A DNA stretch of 64,000 bases, taken from Streptomyces sp. NRRL S-350 (lineage in GTDB: Bacteria; Actinomycetota; Actinomycetes; Streptomycetales; Streptomycetaceae). Every line of letters starts with the position of its first letter. The first letter of the stretch is position 1. Shown here piece by piece: positions 63,692 through 64,000 of the stretch. The DNA is taken from NCBI RefSeq assembly GCF_000719705.1, contig NZ_JOHO01000013.1, forward strand, positions 62,001 to 126,000, written 5' to 3'. The notes beneath the pieces were generated by a model. The model made no database searches. It had not been told where the DNA came from and saw only the letters and a list, made by a program, of their open reading frames with translations. The position numbers were made by a program, and so were the translations under genes.

Positions 63692-64000
63692 GTGACCAAG
63701 CAGAACCAGTCCCGTGCCGGCCGCCGTGCCCGTAAGGCGCAGCAAGACGGCTCCACTGCCCAGTACACCGAACTGCTGCGTGCTGGAGGCAAGGAGCCGG
63801 ACGCTCGGCCAGCCGTCCCGATCGCGTCAGCTACGCCGGGCGGTGAAGGCAAGACGACCCACGCCGTTGACCTTCGAGCGGGCCTGGCTGAGTACGGCCA
63901 GCGTGTAGTCCTGGTCGACCTCGACTCGCAGAACGACGCCCGGCTCAGCGCGGCCTCTCAGGAGGAGCCAGCTGGCGGCTGGCCCTACCGGCTGGTCGAT
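63692..64000 (+). CDS. parA: ParA-type partition ATPase (5' part only)
   Basis: GTG 63692 opens a frame that runs off the window edge; 103 residues are visible. After a basic start (QNQSRAGRRARKAQQDG) comes SATPGGEGKTTHAVDLRAGL, a deviant Walker A, and VVLVDLDSQNDARLS, the Walker A' strand with Asp. In typical ParA the first position of the loop is Lys (KGGxGKT); here Pro stands there. ParA ATPases move plasmid or prophage-plasmid DNA apart at cell division. The partner ParB and centromere are not identified; they may follow outside the window. Confidence 0.82.
   Translation, partial: MTKQNQSRAGRRARKAQQDGSTAQYTELLRAGGKEPDARPAVPIASATPGGEGKTTHAVDLRAGLAEYGQRVVLVDLDSQNDARLSAASQEEPAGGWPYRLVD

Noticed and set aside
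1..64000. CRISPR array
   Set aside because: No set of regularly spaced identical repeats with unique spacers was seen; the palindromes at the left edge are irregularly spaced binding-site-like elements.
1..64000. Insertion sequences or transposases
   Set aside because: No transposase motif (DDE, HUH, Ser-recombinase) and no paired terminal inverted repeats with target duplications were found.

Overview
The window is high-GC actinobacterial DNA. Its GTG/TTG starts behind strong GGAGG-type ribosome sites, its TANNNT -10 boxes, GTGA stop/start overlaps and GC-rich intrinsic hairpins all point to Streptomyces or a close relative. It joins an accessory block with a class I lanthipeptide cluster (about 1.3-17.3 kb) to an almost complete siphophage-type genome (about 17.4-61.9 kb). 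A ParA-type partition ATPase begins at the right edge (63.7 kb). No integrase, excisionase or transposase is visible. The simplest reading is a phage-plasmid or plasmid-prophage carrying a lanthipeptide locus, but the joints of that replicon lie outside the window.

Positions 1-1320 carry no convincing gene. They hold repeated GTCGTGA-TCACGAC palindromes, a DnaA-box-like 9-mer beside a perfect GC palindrome, and two tandem hairpins with an identical apex, so they look like an origin, centromere or operator region. Next come a small helix-turn-helix ORF, a GNAT acetyltransferase, a frameshifted relic, a MurF C-terminal fragment and a protein with three Nudix domains. From 4.7 to 14.4 kb the minus strand carries the lanthipeptide cluster, read from right to left: a phosphotransferase-like protein, a Cys-rich protein, a PIMT-like methyltransferase, a 55-aa FxLD-type precursor, LanB, LanC, a MazG-like pyrophosphohydrolase and a PP2C phosphatase. 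Long hairpins sit between precursor and lanB, before the PP2C gene and after it. An RsbW-like ATPase, a TPR regulator and a GNAT protein flank the cluster on the right.

From 17.4 to 28.0 kb lies a phage/plasmid early region of small, mostly unknown genes, many with zinc-ribbon cysteines. Four of them share an 18-bp promoter-like element. A ten-gene tRNA array (28.16-29.01 kb) follows: Met, Tyr, His, Leu(CAG), Leu(GAG), Ser(GCT), Ser(CGA), Trp, Gln and Leu(CAA). The three Leu-anticodon genes have short class I variable loops. Between 29 and 36 kb are small genes and a possible nucleic-acid modification island: a ParB/Srx protein, an ABC-ATPase/GNAT fusion, an ASCH protein, a duplicated HTH protein and an XF1762-type acyltransferase.

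The morphogenesis module runs on the plus strand from 36.2 to 61.8 kb: large terminase, portal-MuF fusion, prohead protease, major capsid, head-tail connector genes, tail tube, tail assembly chaperone with a -1 frame extension, tape measure, a giant minor tail protein, three tandem fibre/Cys-protein modules, an HNH-like protein, membrane proteins and two lysins. A pair of terminators ends the module. Two minus-strand genes of unknown function and the parA start complete the window. Nothing could be searched here; family names rest on visible motifs, gene order and general knowledge of these families.
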